Source: Xanthobacteraceae bacterium (GTDB lineage Bacteria; Pseudomonadota; Alphaproteobacteria; Rhizobiales; Xanthobacteraceae). From it: a stretch of DNA of 9,384 nucleotides. Location of the stretch: positions 1 through 9,384 of the forward strand of contig JASHRY010000122.1 in the NCBI GenBank assembly GCA_030037105.1. Reading direction: 5' to 3'. Positions 1-5,368 of the stretch are shown in pieces. Made by a program: the position numbers and the translations under genes. The notes beneath the pieces are model-generated. The model did not search any database. It saw only the letters and a program-made list of their open reading frames with translations, and was not told the DNA's origin. Within the stretch, counting starts at the first letter, position 1, and each line of letters begins with the position of its first letter.

Positions 1-287
1 CGCGCGTGCGTTCGGCGAATTATCGGCCGCTCTACCGCCAGTTCCTTCTGCTCTTCTTCGCCGCCGTGATCGGCCTCGGCTATCTCGGCTCGCAGCTTCC
101 GGAGGGCGGCTACGTGATCGCGGCGCGCCTCCTCACCGCCTACTACTTCGCCTATTTCCTCATCATCTTGCCGCTGCTCGGCCTGTTCGAGCGAACAAAG
201 CCGCTGCCGAACTCGATCTCGGAATCGGTGCTGCGCGAAGGCGTCCCGGTCGGCGCGGCGCCGCCGCCGTCGGGCGCCAAGGCGTAG
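1..287 (+). CDS. petB: Cytochrome b, C-terminal end (partial)
   Basis: This is the last ~94 residues of cytochrome b, the membrane subunit of the cytochrome bc1 complex (complex III) that carries quinol oxidation and reduction sites in the inner membrane. The reading frame is open from position 3, and the GTG at 6 is an internal valine in a stretch reading RVRSANYRPLYRQF, typical of the loop before the last helices of cytochrome b. Two hydrophobic segments follow: FLLLFFAAVIGLGYLG, and a longer one beginning AARLLTAYYFAYFLIILPLL, which matches the final transmembrane helix and ends in the usual LFER-type cytoplasmic edge. The stop TAG is at 285-287. petC follows after 16 nt with a GAGGAG ribosome binding site, so the two are co-transcribed. 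The 5' part and probably the Rieske gene lie outside the window. In Bradyrhizobium cytochromes b and c1 are made as one fbcH polyprotein; here the genes are separate. Confidence 0.95.
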   Translation, partial: RVRSANYRPLYRQFLLLFFAAVIGLGYLGSQLPEGGYVIAARLLTAYYFAYFLIILPLLGLFERTKPLPNSISESVLREGVPVGAAPPPSGAKA

Positions 288-303
288 AGAGAGGAGCCCG
301 GCC

Positions 304-1209
304 ATGAACGCACATCGCAGCGGCGTCTTTGCCTGCGTGCTCGCTGTCGCGCTGGCGGCAATGGGAATGCGCCCGGCTTTGGCGCAGGAACAGGAGGTGC
401 CGCCGCGGCAGCATTGGTCGTTCGCCGGCCCGTTCGGCCAATACGATCAGGCGCAATTGCAGCGGGGATTCAAGATTTATCGCGAGGTCTGTTCCAATTG
501 CCACAGCCTGAAGCTTTTGGCGTTCCGTAATCTGACCGACCCCGGCGGCCCGGGCTTTACCGCGGCGCAAGCGGCGACGATCGCGGCCACCTTCCAGGTT
601 ACCGACGGCCCGAACGACCAGGGCCAAATGTTTCAACGGCCGGGCAAGATTGCCGATTATTTCCCGCCGCCGTTCCCGAACGATAAGGCCGCCCGCGCCG
701 CGCTCGGCGGCAAGTTGCCGCCCGACATGTCGGTGCTGGCGCTCGCGCGCAGCTACGAGCGCGGGTTTCCCTGGTTCATCTTCGATGCCTTCACGATGTA
801 TCAGGAGGAGGGCCCCGACTACATCCACGCCATCCTCAACGGCTATACCGACCCGCCGGCCGGCTTCAACCTGCCGCCGGGCGCCCAATACAACAAATAT
901 TTCCCCGGCCACGCCATCGGCATGCCCAAGCCCCTCAGCGACGGGCAGGTCGAATACACCGACGGCACCCCGACCACGGTGGACCAATATGGCCGCGACG
1001 TCGCCGCCTTCCTGATGTGGGCGGCCGAACCGAAGCTCGATGCGCGCAAGCGCGTCGGCTTCCAGGTGATGCTGTACCTCATCCTGCTGACCGGGCTCCT
1101 CTACTTCACCAAGAAGCGGGTCTGGCACGCCGTCGATCATGATCACGAGCCGGCCGCGACGGCGGCGTCACCTGAGCCGCGCCCGCCGACGGAATATGCG
1201 CGGAGTTGA
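304..1209 (+). CDS. petC: Cytochrome c1 of the bc1 complex
   Basis: Cytochrome c1 (301 aa) takes electrons from the Rieske protein and passes them to a soluble or membrane cytochrome c on the periplasmic side. Residues 1-27 form a signal peptide ending in ALA before QEQ. The heme c attachment motif CSNCH is at 63-67, and the likely axial methionine is M207 in the segment GHAIGMPKPL. Conserved c1 stretches around PPPFPNDKAARAA (121-133) and PPDMS (139-143) are present. A single C-terminal membrane anchor spans about 253-268 (FQVMLYLILLTGLLYF), followed by a KK-rich cytoplasmic edge and a low-complexity tail. The ATG at 304 is preceded by GAGGAG at 291-296. The frame differs from that of cytochrome b, with a real stop and start between them, so this is not the fused fbcH form. 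Length and motifs are intact and the gene looks functional. Confidence 0.97.
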   Translation: MNAHRSGVFACVLAVALAAMGMRPALAQEQEVPPRQHWSFAGPFGQYDQAQLQRGFKIYREVCSNCHSLKLLAFRNLTDPGGPGFTAAQAATIAATFQVTDGPNDQGQMFQRPGKIADYFPPPFPNDKAARAALGGKLPPDMSVLALARSYERGFPWFIFDAFTMYQEEGPDYIHAILNGYTDPPAGFNLPPGAQYNKYFPGHAIGMPKPLSDGQVEYTDGTPTTVDQYGRDVAAFLMWAAEPKLDARKRVGFQVMLYLILLTGLLYFTKKRVWHAVDHDHEPAATAASPEPRPPTEYARS

Positions 1210-1386
1210 ATTCTCAACCCGGAATGTTGCGGGCGGCCGAGGCGGCGACCCCGGTTGCGAGCGGCAAGCCTGTGCCGGTGCGCCTCCCAATGGAGTCATA
1301 GGCGGGCGAACGGCGTCCGCGTGATAAGCCGGTGATACGAATTGTGCTACACGACGTGACCGGGGACATCAGATGAGGCGTTAACC

Positions 1387-1935
1387 ATGGCCACCGTCGC
1401 GTTGGAGACTGACCTCAAGGCCGCGATCCGTAGCATCCCGGATTATCCCAAGCCGGGCATCGTGTTTCGCGACATCACCACGCTTCTCGGCAATGCGCGG
1501 GCCTTCCGCCGCGCCGTGGATGAGCTGGTGCAGCCCTGGGCCGGCGGCAAGATCGACAAGGTCGCCGGCATCGAGGCGCGCGGCTTCATTCTCGGCGGCG
1601 CGGTCGCCCATCAGGTCTCGGCCGGTTTCGTGCCGATCCGCAAGAAGGGCAAGCTGCCGTTCAAGCGCGTGAGCATCGGCTATTCGCTCGAATACGGCAT
1701 CGATGAAATGGAAATGCACGAGGACGCGGTGATGCGCGGCGAGCGCGTCATTCTGGTCGATGACCTCGTCGCCACCGGCGGCACCGCCGAGGCCGCCGTC
1801 AAGCTCTTGAAGCGGATCGGCGCCGACGTGCTGGCCGCTTGCTTCATCATCGATCTGCCGGACTTGGGCGGCGCCGAGAGAATCAAGAGGCTCGACGTGC
1901 CGGTGCGCACGCTCATCAGCTTCGAAGGGCATTAG
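1387..1935 (+). CDS. apt: Adenine phosphoribosyltransferase
   Basis: This enzyme (182 aa) converts adenine and PRPP to AMP and pyrophosphate in cytoplasmic purine salvage. The family-defining PRPP-binding motif [13 protein letters not shown] is at 121-133. The N-terminal [14 protein letters not shown] signature (18-31), the EARGF loop (63-67) and RKKGKLP (85-91) are all as expected for Apt, and the length is normal. The ATG at 1387 has a GAGG at 1375-1378 with good spacing. A 177-bp gap separates it from petC; I see only short GC hairpins there (for example 1262-1277) and no convincing terminator. A sequence resembling an extended -10 box (TGTGCTACAC, 1343-1352) lies 35-44 nt before the start but has no recognisable -35 partner, so the promoter is uncertain. 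As I recall, apt next to the bc1 operon is a common order in Hyphomicrobiales. Downstream the same frame runs from its TAG into a regulator remnant. Confidence 0.97.
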   Translation: MATVALETDLKAAIRSIPDYPKPGIVFRDITTLLGNARAFRRAVDELVQPWAGGKIDKVAGIEARGFILGGAVAHQVSAGFVPIRKKGKLPFKRVSIGYSLEYGIDEMEMHEDAVMRGERVILVDDLVATGGTAEAAVKLLKRIGADVLAACFIIDLPDLGGAERIKRLDVPVRTLISFEGH

Positions 1936-2001
1936 CTGATCGGCTTTCAAGGCCGAAGCCGCTCCAAGCCGCGCGGCGGAAACTTTCCAGACAGCGCACC
2001 T

Positions 2002-2385
2002 TTGCCCCCACATCATGTGATACCGGACCAGTGGGACCGGGCTTGCGCCTATCTCGACGACGACATCGCCTCGGGTTACGTGCGCGTCCTGCAGGAACTG
2101 GTCGCCGGAAGCTGGGCCGATGCGGCGATCGCCAAGGCTGTCCACACCGGCCTTGCGGGGTGGACCAATCTCGTGACCGAGGTCGCCCGGAGGGCAGAGC
2201 AGAAGTTCGGCGGCCTCGGGCCGTTTTCGGCTGAAGAGGTAGGAGCCCTTGTTTCCAACGCCTTTATCGGTGCATAAAGCCTTTATCTGCTCGGCATCGA
2301 GAGGAGCGGCACGCCGGTGCGCCAAGCGCTGCGGCGCGTCGGCGATCTCATTCGTATTGCGGAATCTCGTACATCGACGAGGTGA
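2002..2385 (+). pseudogene. TetR-family regulator remnant, C-terminal domain only, with internal stop
   Basis: The translated text (WDRACAYLDDDIASGYVRVL near the start, GGLGPFSAEEVGALVSNAF later) resembles the ligand-binding C-terminal domain of one group of TetR repressors. In frame at 2275-2277 stands TAA, but the homology continues without a shift: SLYLLGIERSGTPVRQALRR and VGDLIR follow, up to a TGA at 2383-2385. I recall a glutamate codon at the stop position in relatives, so a single GAA-to-TAA change is likely. The N-terminal helix-turn-helix domain (usually the first ~60-80 residues) is absent: only 66 bp separate the fragment from the apt stop, and they encode nothing recognisable. 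The only start available is a TTG at 2002 without a ribosome binding site. I read this as a truncated, dead regulator gene left by a deletion that ended just behind apt. The TetR assignment rests on memory of family sequences, not a search. Confidence 0.75.
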
Positions 2386-2386
2386 T
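2379..2386 (+). promoter_or_regulatory. Strong Shine-Dalgarno sequence for the truncated hydrolase
   Basis: GAGGTGAT lies three bases before the ATG at 2390 and is an eight-base match to the complement of the 16S rRNA 3' end. It contains the TGA (2383-2385) that closes the regulator remnant, so regulator and hydrolase were probably translationally coupled in one operon. It also sets the hydrolase start at 2390 and not at the in-frame upstream codon at 2249, whose extra residues do not look like protein of this family. Confidence 0.7.
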
Positions 2387-2389
2387 GCC

Positions 2390-2668
2390 ATGTGCGCCAA
2401 GTTGCCAAGTCGGGAAGGATCCGTCGAACGCGGCGGCGTAAAAATCCATTACGAGATCTACGGTGAAGGCGCGGGAACGATGGTTTTTGTGCCGCCGTGG
2501 AGCATCGTCCACTCGCGCATCTACAAGGCGCAGTTGCCGTACTTCAGCGAACGCTTCCGCTGCATCGCCTACGACGGCCGCGGCAACGGCAAATCCGACC
2601 GGCCGGGTATAGAGTTTGCGGCGGCAACGCCGGAGGCGATCGCCGAGGCGATGGTCGATGCGTTATAA
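2390..2668 (+). pseudogene. Alpha/beta hydrolase, N-terminal fragment
   Basis: An open frame of 92 codons encodes the start of an alpha/beta-fold hydrolase. GVKIHYEIYGEG (first strand) is followed by MVFVPPWSIVHSR, the strand and oxyanion-loop region, then by FRCIAYDGRGNGKSDRPG, the classical DxRGxGxSdrP turn. The reading frame ends at TAA 2666-2668, just where the helix before the nucleophile elbow should begin (AEAMVDAL). No G-x-S-x-G motif, acid or catalytic histidine is encoded, and about two thirds of the usual ~270 residues are missing. I examined the other frames of 2669-2772 and found no continuation, so the loss looks like a deletion and not a simple frameshift. The gene keeps a very strong ribosome binding site, so a short peptide could still be made. 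It sits directly behind the TetR remnant, and the two probably decayed together. It is not the missing front of the next hydrolase, which has its own complete N-terminus. Confidence 0.75.
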
Positions 2669-2772
2669 GCGCCCGCGCGATTTGCGCCGGTCGAAGCCGA
2701 GGGCGCCGCTCGGCCCGCACGCATGATCGCCGAGCTCATTTGAACGACGACTGAAGCACGCGGGATTTGCGC

Positions 2773-3573
2773 ATGATCGAAGACGCTCGCGGGCGCATCG
2801 ACTACGACGAGCAGGGCACCGGCCCGGCTGTGGTGCTGGTGCCGGGATCGGGCGCCGCCTGGCGACCGGTGATCGCCGCCCTGAGCGACCGGTTTCGCTG
2901 CGTGACCACGAGTCTGCTTGGCTACGGCGGCACCGCCGAGCGCCGCGGCGCCGGCGACCCTTCCATCGCGCACGAGGCCGAGATGCTGGAGGCGGTCATC
3001 CGCAAGGCTGGCGACCGCGTGCATCTGGTTGGGCATTCCGCCGGCGGCCTGGCGGCGCTCGCGGTGGCGTTGCGCCGGCGCGTGCCGTTGGCGAGCCTCG
3101 TGATCATCGAGGCGCCGGTCCGGGCGTTGTTGCGGGAACGAGGGGAGCAGCAGCACTGCGACGCATTCGACCGGATGACGGCGGCCTATTTCGCCGCGTT
3201 CAAGGCCGGGAACGCGGAGGCGATCGCGTCCATGATCGACTTCTACGGCGGCGCCGGCACCTTCGCCTCATGGCCGCCGCAGGTGCGCGCCTACGCCGTG
3301 GCCACGACGGCAGTGAACATCCTCGACTGGGCGGGAGAAGAGAGCTTCCCGCTGTCGACGGCAGCGCTGGCCGGGGTTGAAATCCCTGCTCTCATCGTCC
3401 GTGGCGCGGCCAGTCCGCCGGCAATGCAGCGCGCCGCCGCGCTGCTCAGCGAGTGTTTGGGTCGGGCGACGTTGGCCACGATCGAGGGCGCCGCGCATTT
3501 CTTGATCGCCACGCACGCGGGCGCGGCGGCACGCTTGATTGCAGGGCACGTGCTCAGCGCGGAGGCCGGATAG
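2773..3573 (+). CDS. Alpha/beta hydrolase
   Basis: A complete 266-aa alpha/beta-fold hydrolase with no signal peptide, so probably cytoplasmic. Visible elements in order: RIDYDEQGTGPAVVLVPGSG (9-27), where the PGSG loop supplies the oxyanion region; LLGYGGT (48-54) in place of the usual DxRGxG turn; the nucleophile elbow GHSAGG with Ser89 (87-92); and the likely catalytic histidine His242 in GAAHFL. The usual acid site after the strand PALIVRG (205-211) reads AAS, with no Asp or Glu; Glu113 after the strand ASLVIIE (107-113) is a possible substitute. Substrate is unknown; esterase, lactonase and C-C hydrolase activities all occur in the family. The ATG at 2773 is chosen over the TTG at 2767, and neither has a strong ribosome binding site. 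About 100 nt of degraded sequence precede it. It has little similarity to the fragment at 2390 beyond the fold and runs convergent to the P-loop gene. Confidence 0.85.
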   Translation: MIEDARGRIDYDEQGTGPAVVLVPGSGAAWRPVIAALSDRFRCVTTSLLGYGGTAERRGAGDPSIAHEAEMLEAVIRKAGDRVHLVGHSAGGLAALAVALRRRVPLASLVIIEAPVRALLRERGEQQHCDAFDRMTAAYFAAFKAGNAEAIASMIDFYGGAGTFASWPPQVRAYAVATTAVNILDWAGEESFPLSTAALAGVEIPALIVRGAASPPAMQRAAALLSECLGRATLATIEGAAHFLIATHAGAAARLIAGHVLSAEAG

Positions 3574-3613
3574 CGGCCGTCGCTTTTGGCCCTATTGCGT
3601 CCGGCCTGGATCG

Positions 3614-3629
3614 GCAAAGCCGCAAAGCC
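3614..3629. repeat. Tandem duplication of an 8-mer
   Basis: GCAAAGCC occurs twice back to back in the otherwise featureless stretch after the hydrolase stop. It may be a chance slippage product; no function is suggested. Confidence 0.3.
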
Positions 3630-3645
3630 GCCATTGCAAGGCCTT

Positions 3646-3690
3646 GGAGCATGAGAAGTGGGAACCGGTTTTCCGAAAAGATCATGCTCC
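3646..3690. repeat. Palindromic intergenic repeat, shortened copy
   Basis: GGAGCATGA (3646-3654) is an exact inverted match to TCATGCTCC (3682-3690). Between the arms lies GTGGGAACCGGTTTTCC, centred on the self-complementary AACCGGTT, followed by GAAAAGA. I recall this element, with arms GAGCATGA / TCATGCTC and a central AACCGGTT, as a very abundant intergenic palindrome in Bradyrhizobium, Rhodopseudomonas and relatives. The usual left half has a longer stretch (about ATCCGGAAAAGTGGGAACC) than the copy here (AGAAGTGGGAACC), so this copy appears to have lost about 7 bases on the left and is asymmetric. Such REP-like elements are non-autonomous. Transcribed, this one could form a hairpin behind the hydrolase mRNA and may protect its 3' end. 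Confidence 0.8.
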
Positions 3691-3693
3691 ACC

Positions 3694-3740
3694 AAAAAGC
3701 TAGGGCGGGATGACGACTCGAGGATAAGTCATCCCGCTTT
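3694..3740. terminator. Probable bidirectional intrinsic terminator
   Basis: GCGGGATGAC (3705-3714) and GTCATCCCGC (3728-3737) form a perfect 10-bp stem around a 13-nt loop, midway between two convergent genes. On the minus strand the stem lies directly after the TAA of the P-loop gene (3739-3741) and is followed, after about six bases, by five T residues (the A run at 3694-3698). On the plus strand it is followed by only TTT, so termination there would be weaker unless the adjacent palindromic repeat helps. Confidence 0.7.
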
Positions 3741-4470
3741 AACGGGCGTGCCGAGCCGGCTCGATCGGCCCGCCGCCCAGCGAGGACGTGAGCCGCCCCA
3801 TCAGCAGCCGCAGCTCGAGCTCGCGGAATTCGGTGAAGATGGTGCTGATCCAGCTATGGACCTCCGTCGGTCCGCCCGACTGCTTCTTCATGTAAGCGCC
3901 GAACGAGAAGCTCGGCCGGTCGATCACGCCGCGCACGATCGAGGACAGGCGCGGGATGCGAATGACGCCGCATTCGAAGCGCGTCGGCGGAAAATCCTCC
4001 TTGGCAAACAGGATCGACACCGATTCATTGTGCACCGGCACGAACGTCGCCGCCGCCAATCGGTGCCGCAGCTCCGCATAGGCGCGCACTGTCGCCGCCG
4101 CCGGATCGGTCACGAACAGCACGACCGGCTCGATCAGCCGCCGCCTTGCCTCGTGCACGAAACCGATCTCCGCCATTACCGCGAAGAACTGGTCGAACCG
4201 GCCGTAACCCAGATCGATGATTTTCGTGCTCGAACTGTCGGCGATCAGCCGATCGAACAGCGCCATCTGGCCGCGCGTTTCGGAGATATCGATGGGCCAG
4301 ACGAGATTGGGGAAACGGCCGGCCAGCGCCGGCTCGCGCGGATGCAAATCGTAGCCGACGAGCGGCCGCTTGCCGGCACGGAAAAATTCGATCATCAGCC
4401 GCGCGATCAGCGTCTTGCCGACCCGCGGACGCGGCGAAGCGATGATGTACAGGGGAGCGGGCTGCGTCAT
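3739..4470 (-). CDS. P-loop NTPase of unknown function
   Basis: A 243-aa protein that I do not recognise beyond its fold. Near the N-terminus, strand LYIIAS (7-12) leads into the Walker A loop SPRPRVGKT (12-20), with Lys19 and Thr20 as phosphate-binding residues. The first glycine of the standard GxxxxGK is replaced, and the signature lysine of ParA/MinD deviant Walker loops is not present (Arg14 occupies that region). The helix LIARLMIEFFRAGKRPLVGYDLH (21-43), ending at Asp41, resembles the ParA/MipZ/CpsD-like class that carries an Asp after the second strand. KIIDLGYGRFD (83-93) fits a Walker B-type strand with Asp86, and LFVTDPAAATV (118-128) a later core strand. The C-terminus (about 205-228) is a likely amphipathic helix. 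There is no signal peptide or membrane segment. It lies 85 nt behind the crotonase gene on the same strand, with a terminator right after it, so it may be the last gene of that operon or have its own promoter. Confidence 0.8.
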   Translation of the reverse strand: MTQPAPLYIIASPRPRVGKTLIARLMIEFFRAGKRPLVGYDLHPREPALAGRFPNLVWPIDISETRGQMALFDRLIADSSSTKIIDLGYGRFDQFFAVMAEIGFVHEARRRLIEPVVLFVTDPAAATVRAYAELRHRLAAATFVPVHNESVSILFAKEDFPPTRFECGVIRIPRLSSIVRGVIDRPSFSFGAYMKKQSGGPTEVHSWISTIFTEFRELELRLLMGRLTSSLGGGPIEPARHAR

Positions 4471-4508
4471 CCCGGCGATCGGCCGCTAGTGCCGCGATTC
4501 CGAAGTTC

Positions 4509-4523
4509 GCATGAACCGCATGC
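4509..4523. repeat. Short inverted repeat in the crotonase/P-loop gap
   Basis: GCATG (4509-4513) and CATGC (4519-4523) are inverted around five bases, inside the 85-nt gap between two same-strand genes. It could be a weak operator or hairpin, but five-base arms arise easily by chance and no promoter boxes are evident beside it. Confidence 0.25.
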
Positions 4524-4555
4524 TGACATTCTATTCCTCATGCGCGGGCGTGCGG

Positions 4556-5350
4556 CTAGCGGTTCGAAAAAACCGGCACGCGGCGCTCCGCCATCGCCTT
4601 CACGCCTTCCTTGAAGTCGTCAGTCTTGCGCAGCCGGGTTTGCTCGGCAAGCTCGCGTTCGGTCGCCGCGCGCATGCGCCCGGCAAGATCGCCGCGCAGC
4701 GTGGCGCGCGTGGCGAGGAGGCCGAGCGGGGAGTTCTCGGCGATCTCGGCGGCGAGCGAGAGCGCTGCGGCGCGCACTTGATCTTGCGGCACCAGAACGT
4801 CGGCAAGACCCATGGCATGGGCGTCCTCGCCGCGCACCCGGCGGCTCGTATAGAACATCAGCGCCGCCTTGGTCGGACCGATCACCGCCGGCAGCGTCAC
4901 GGTCAGCCCGAAGCCCGGATGGAAGCCGAGCCGGGTGAAGTTGGCGCAAAAACGCGCCTCCGGACAGGTCACGCGGAAATCGGCGACCATCGCCAAGCCC
5001 AAGCCGCCGCCGACCGCGGCGCCGTGAACCGCGGCGACGATCGGCTTGCCGGTGCGAAACAGCCGATGGCCTTCAATATAAAGATGCGCCACGCCGGGCA
5101 GTGGCTCGCCGGGGCGGCGGCCGTCGCGATCGAGCGTGCGGCCGTCGCCGAAATCGGCGCCGGCGCAAAAGGCCTTGCCTTGCGCCGCCAATACCAGCGC
5201 GCGGCAGTCGCCGTCGGTGTCGAGCGCTTCGAAAGCGGAAGCGATCTCTTTGATCAGCGCGATATCGAAGTAATTGTTCGGCGGCCGCCTGATCTCGACG
5301 AGGGCGACGTGGCCGCTTTTCTCGACGCCGATATCCTTGAACGGACCCAT
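4556..5350 (-). CDS. Enoyl-CoA hydratase/isomerase (crotonase) family protein without the two catalytic glutamates
   Basis: A 264-aa crotonase-fold protein acting on acyl-CoA thioesters, expected to be cytoplasmic and trimeric or hexameric. Both parts of the oxyanion hole are present: GKAFCAGADF (58-67) and HGAAVGGGLGLA (109-120). Aligned by eye on rat mitochondrial enoyl-CoA hydratase, the GG-C-E-L-A glutamate (E144) becomes Gly118 and the P-E-I glutamate (E164) becomes Phe138 (segment CANFTRLGFHPGFG, 135-148), with the expected spacing of 20 residues. The protein is therefore unlikely to be a classical hydratase; it may be an isomerase, a hydrolase, a ring-processing enzyme, or use other residues such as His144. 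The start ATG at 5350 has an AAGGAAA ribosome binding site and lies 18 nt behind the acyl-CoA synthetase stop, so it shares that operon and presumably its substrate. The usual label enoyl-CoA hydratase would overstate what is known. Confidence 0.9.
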   Translation of the reverse strand: MGPFKDIGVEKSGHVALVEIRRPPNNYFDIALIKEIASAFEALDTDGDCRALVLAAQGKAFCAGADFGDGRTLDRDGRRPGEPLPGVAHLYIEGHRLFRTGKPIVAAVHGAAVGGGLGLAMVADFRVTCPEARFCANFTRLGFHPGFGLTVTLPAVIGPTKAALMFYTSRRVRGEDAHAMGLADVLVPQDQVRAAALSLAAEIAENSPLGLLATRATLRGDLAGRMRAATERELAEQTRLRKTDDFKEGVKAMAERRVPVFSNR

Positions 5351-5368
5351 CGCGGATTTCCTTTGCTG

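Noticed and set aside
163..1146. 327-codon minus-strand frame opposite petC
   Set aside because: petC on the plus strand is certain, and the antisense product has no recognisable features.
1210..1386. Terminator or riboswitch between petC and apt
   Set aside because: Only 5-bp hairpins without T runs are visible (1205-1218 and 1262-1277), and no conserved riboswitch core is recognisable.
2249..2389. N-terminal extension of the hydrolase fragment back to 2249
   Set aside because: The extra 47 residues are Arg- and Cys-rich and overlap the regulator remnant in another frame; the ATG at 2390 has an excellent ribosome binding site.
1381..2400. 339-codon minus-strand frame opposite apt and the regulator remnant
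   Set aside because: It lies opposite the clear apt gene and shows Arg/His/Asp-rich shadow composition.
2390..3573. One hydrolase gene split by a frameshift (2390-2668 plus 2773-3573)
   Set aside because: The second part begins with its own complete N-terminal strand and oxyanion loop, so the two parts repeat the same region of the fold and are two genes.
3658..4614. 318-codon plus-strand frame opposite the P-loop NTPase
   Set aside because: It runs through the palindromic repeat and the terminator hairpin and has no fold-like pattern; the minus-strand frame has a Walker A motif and proper strands.
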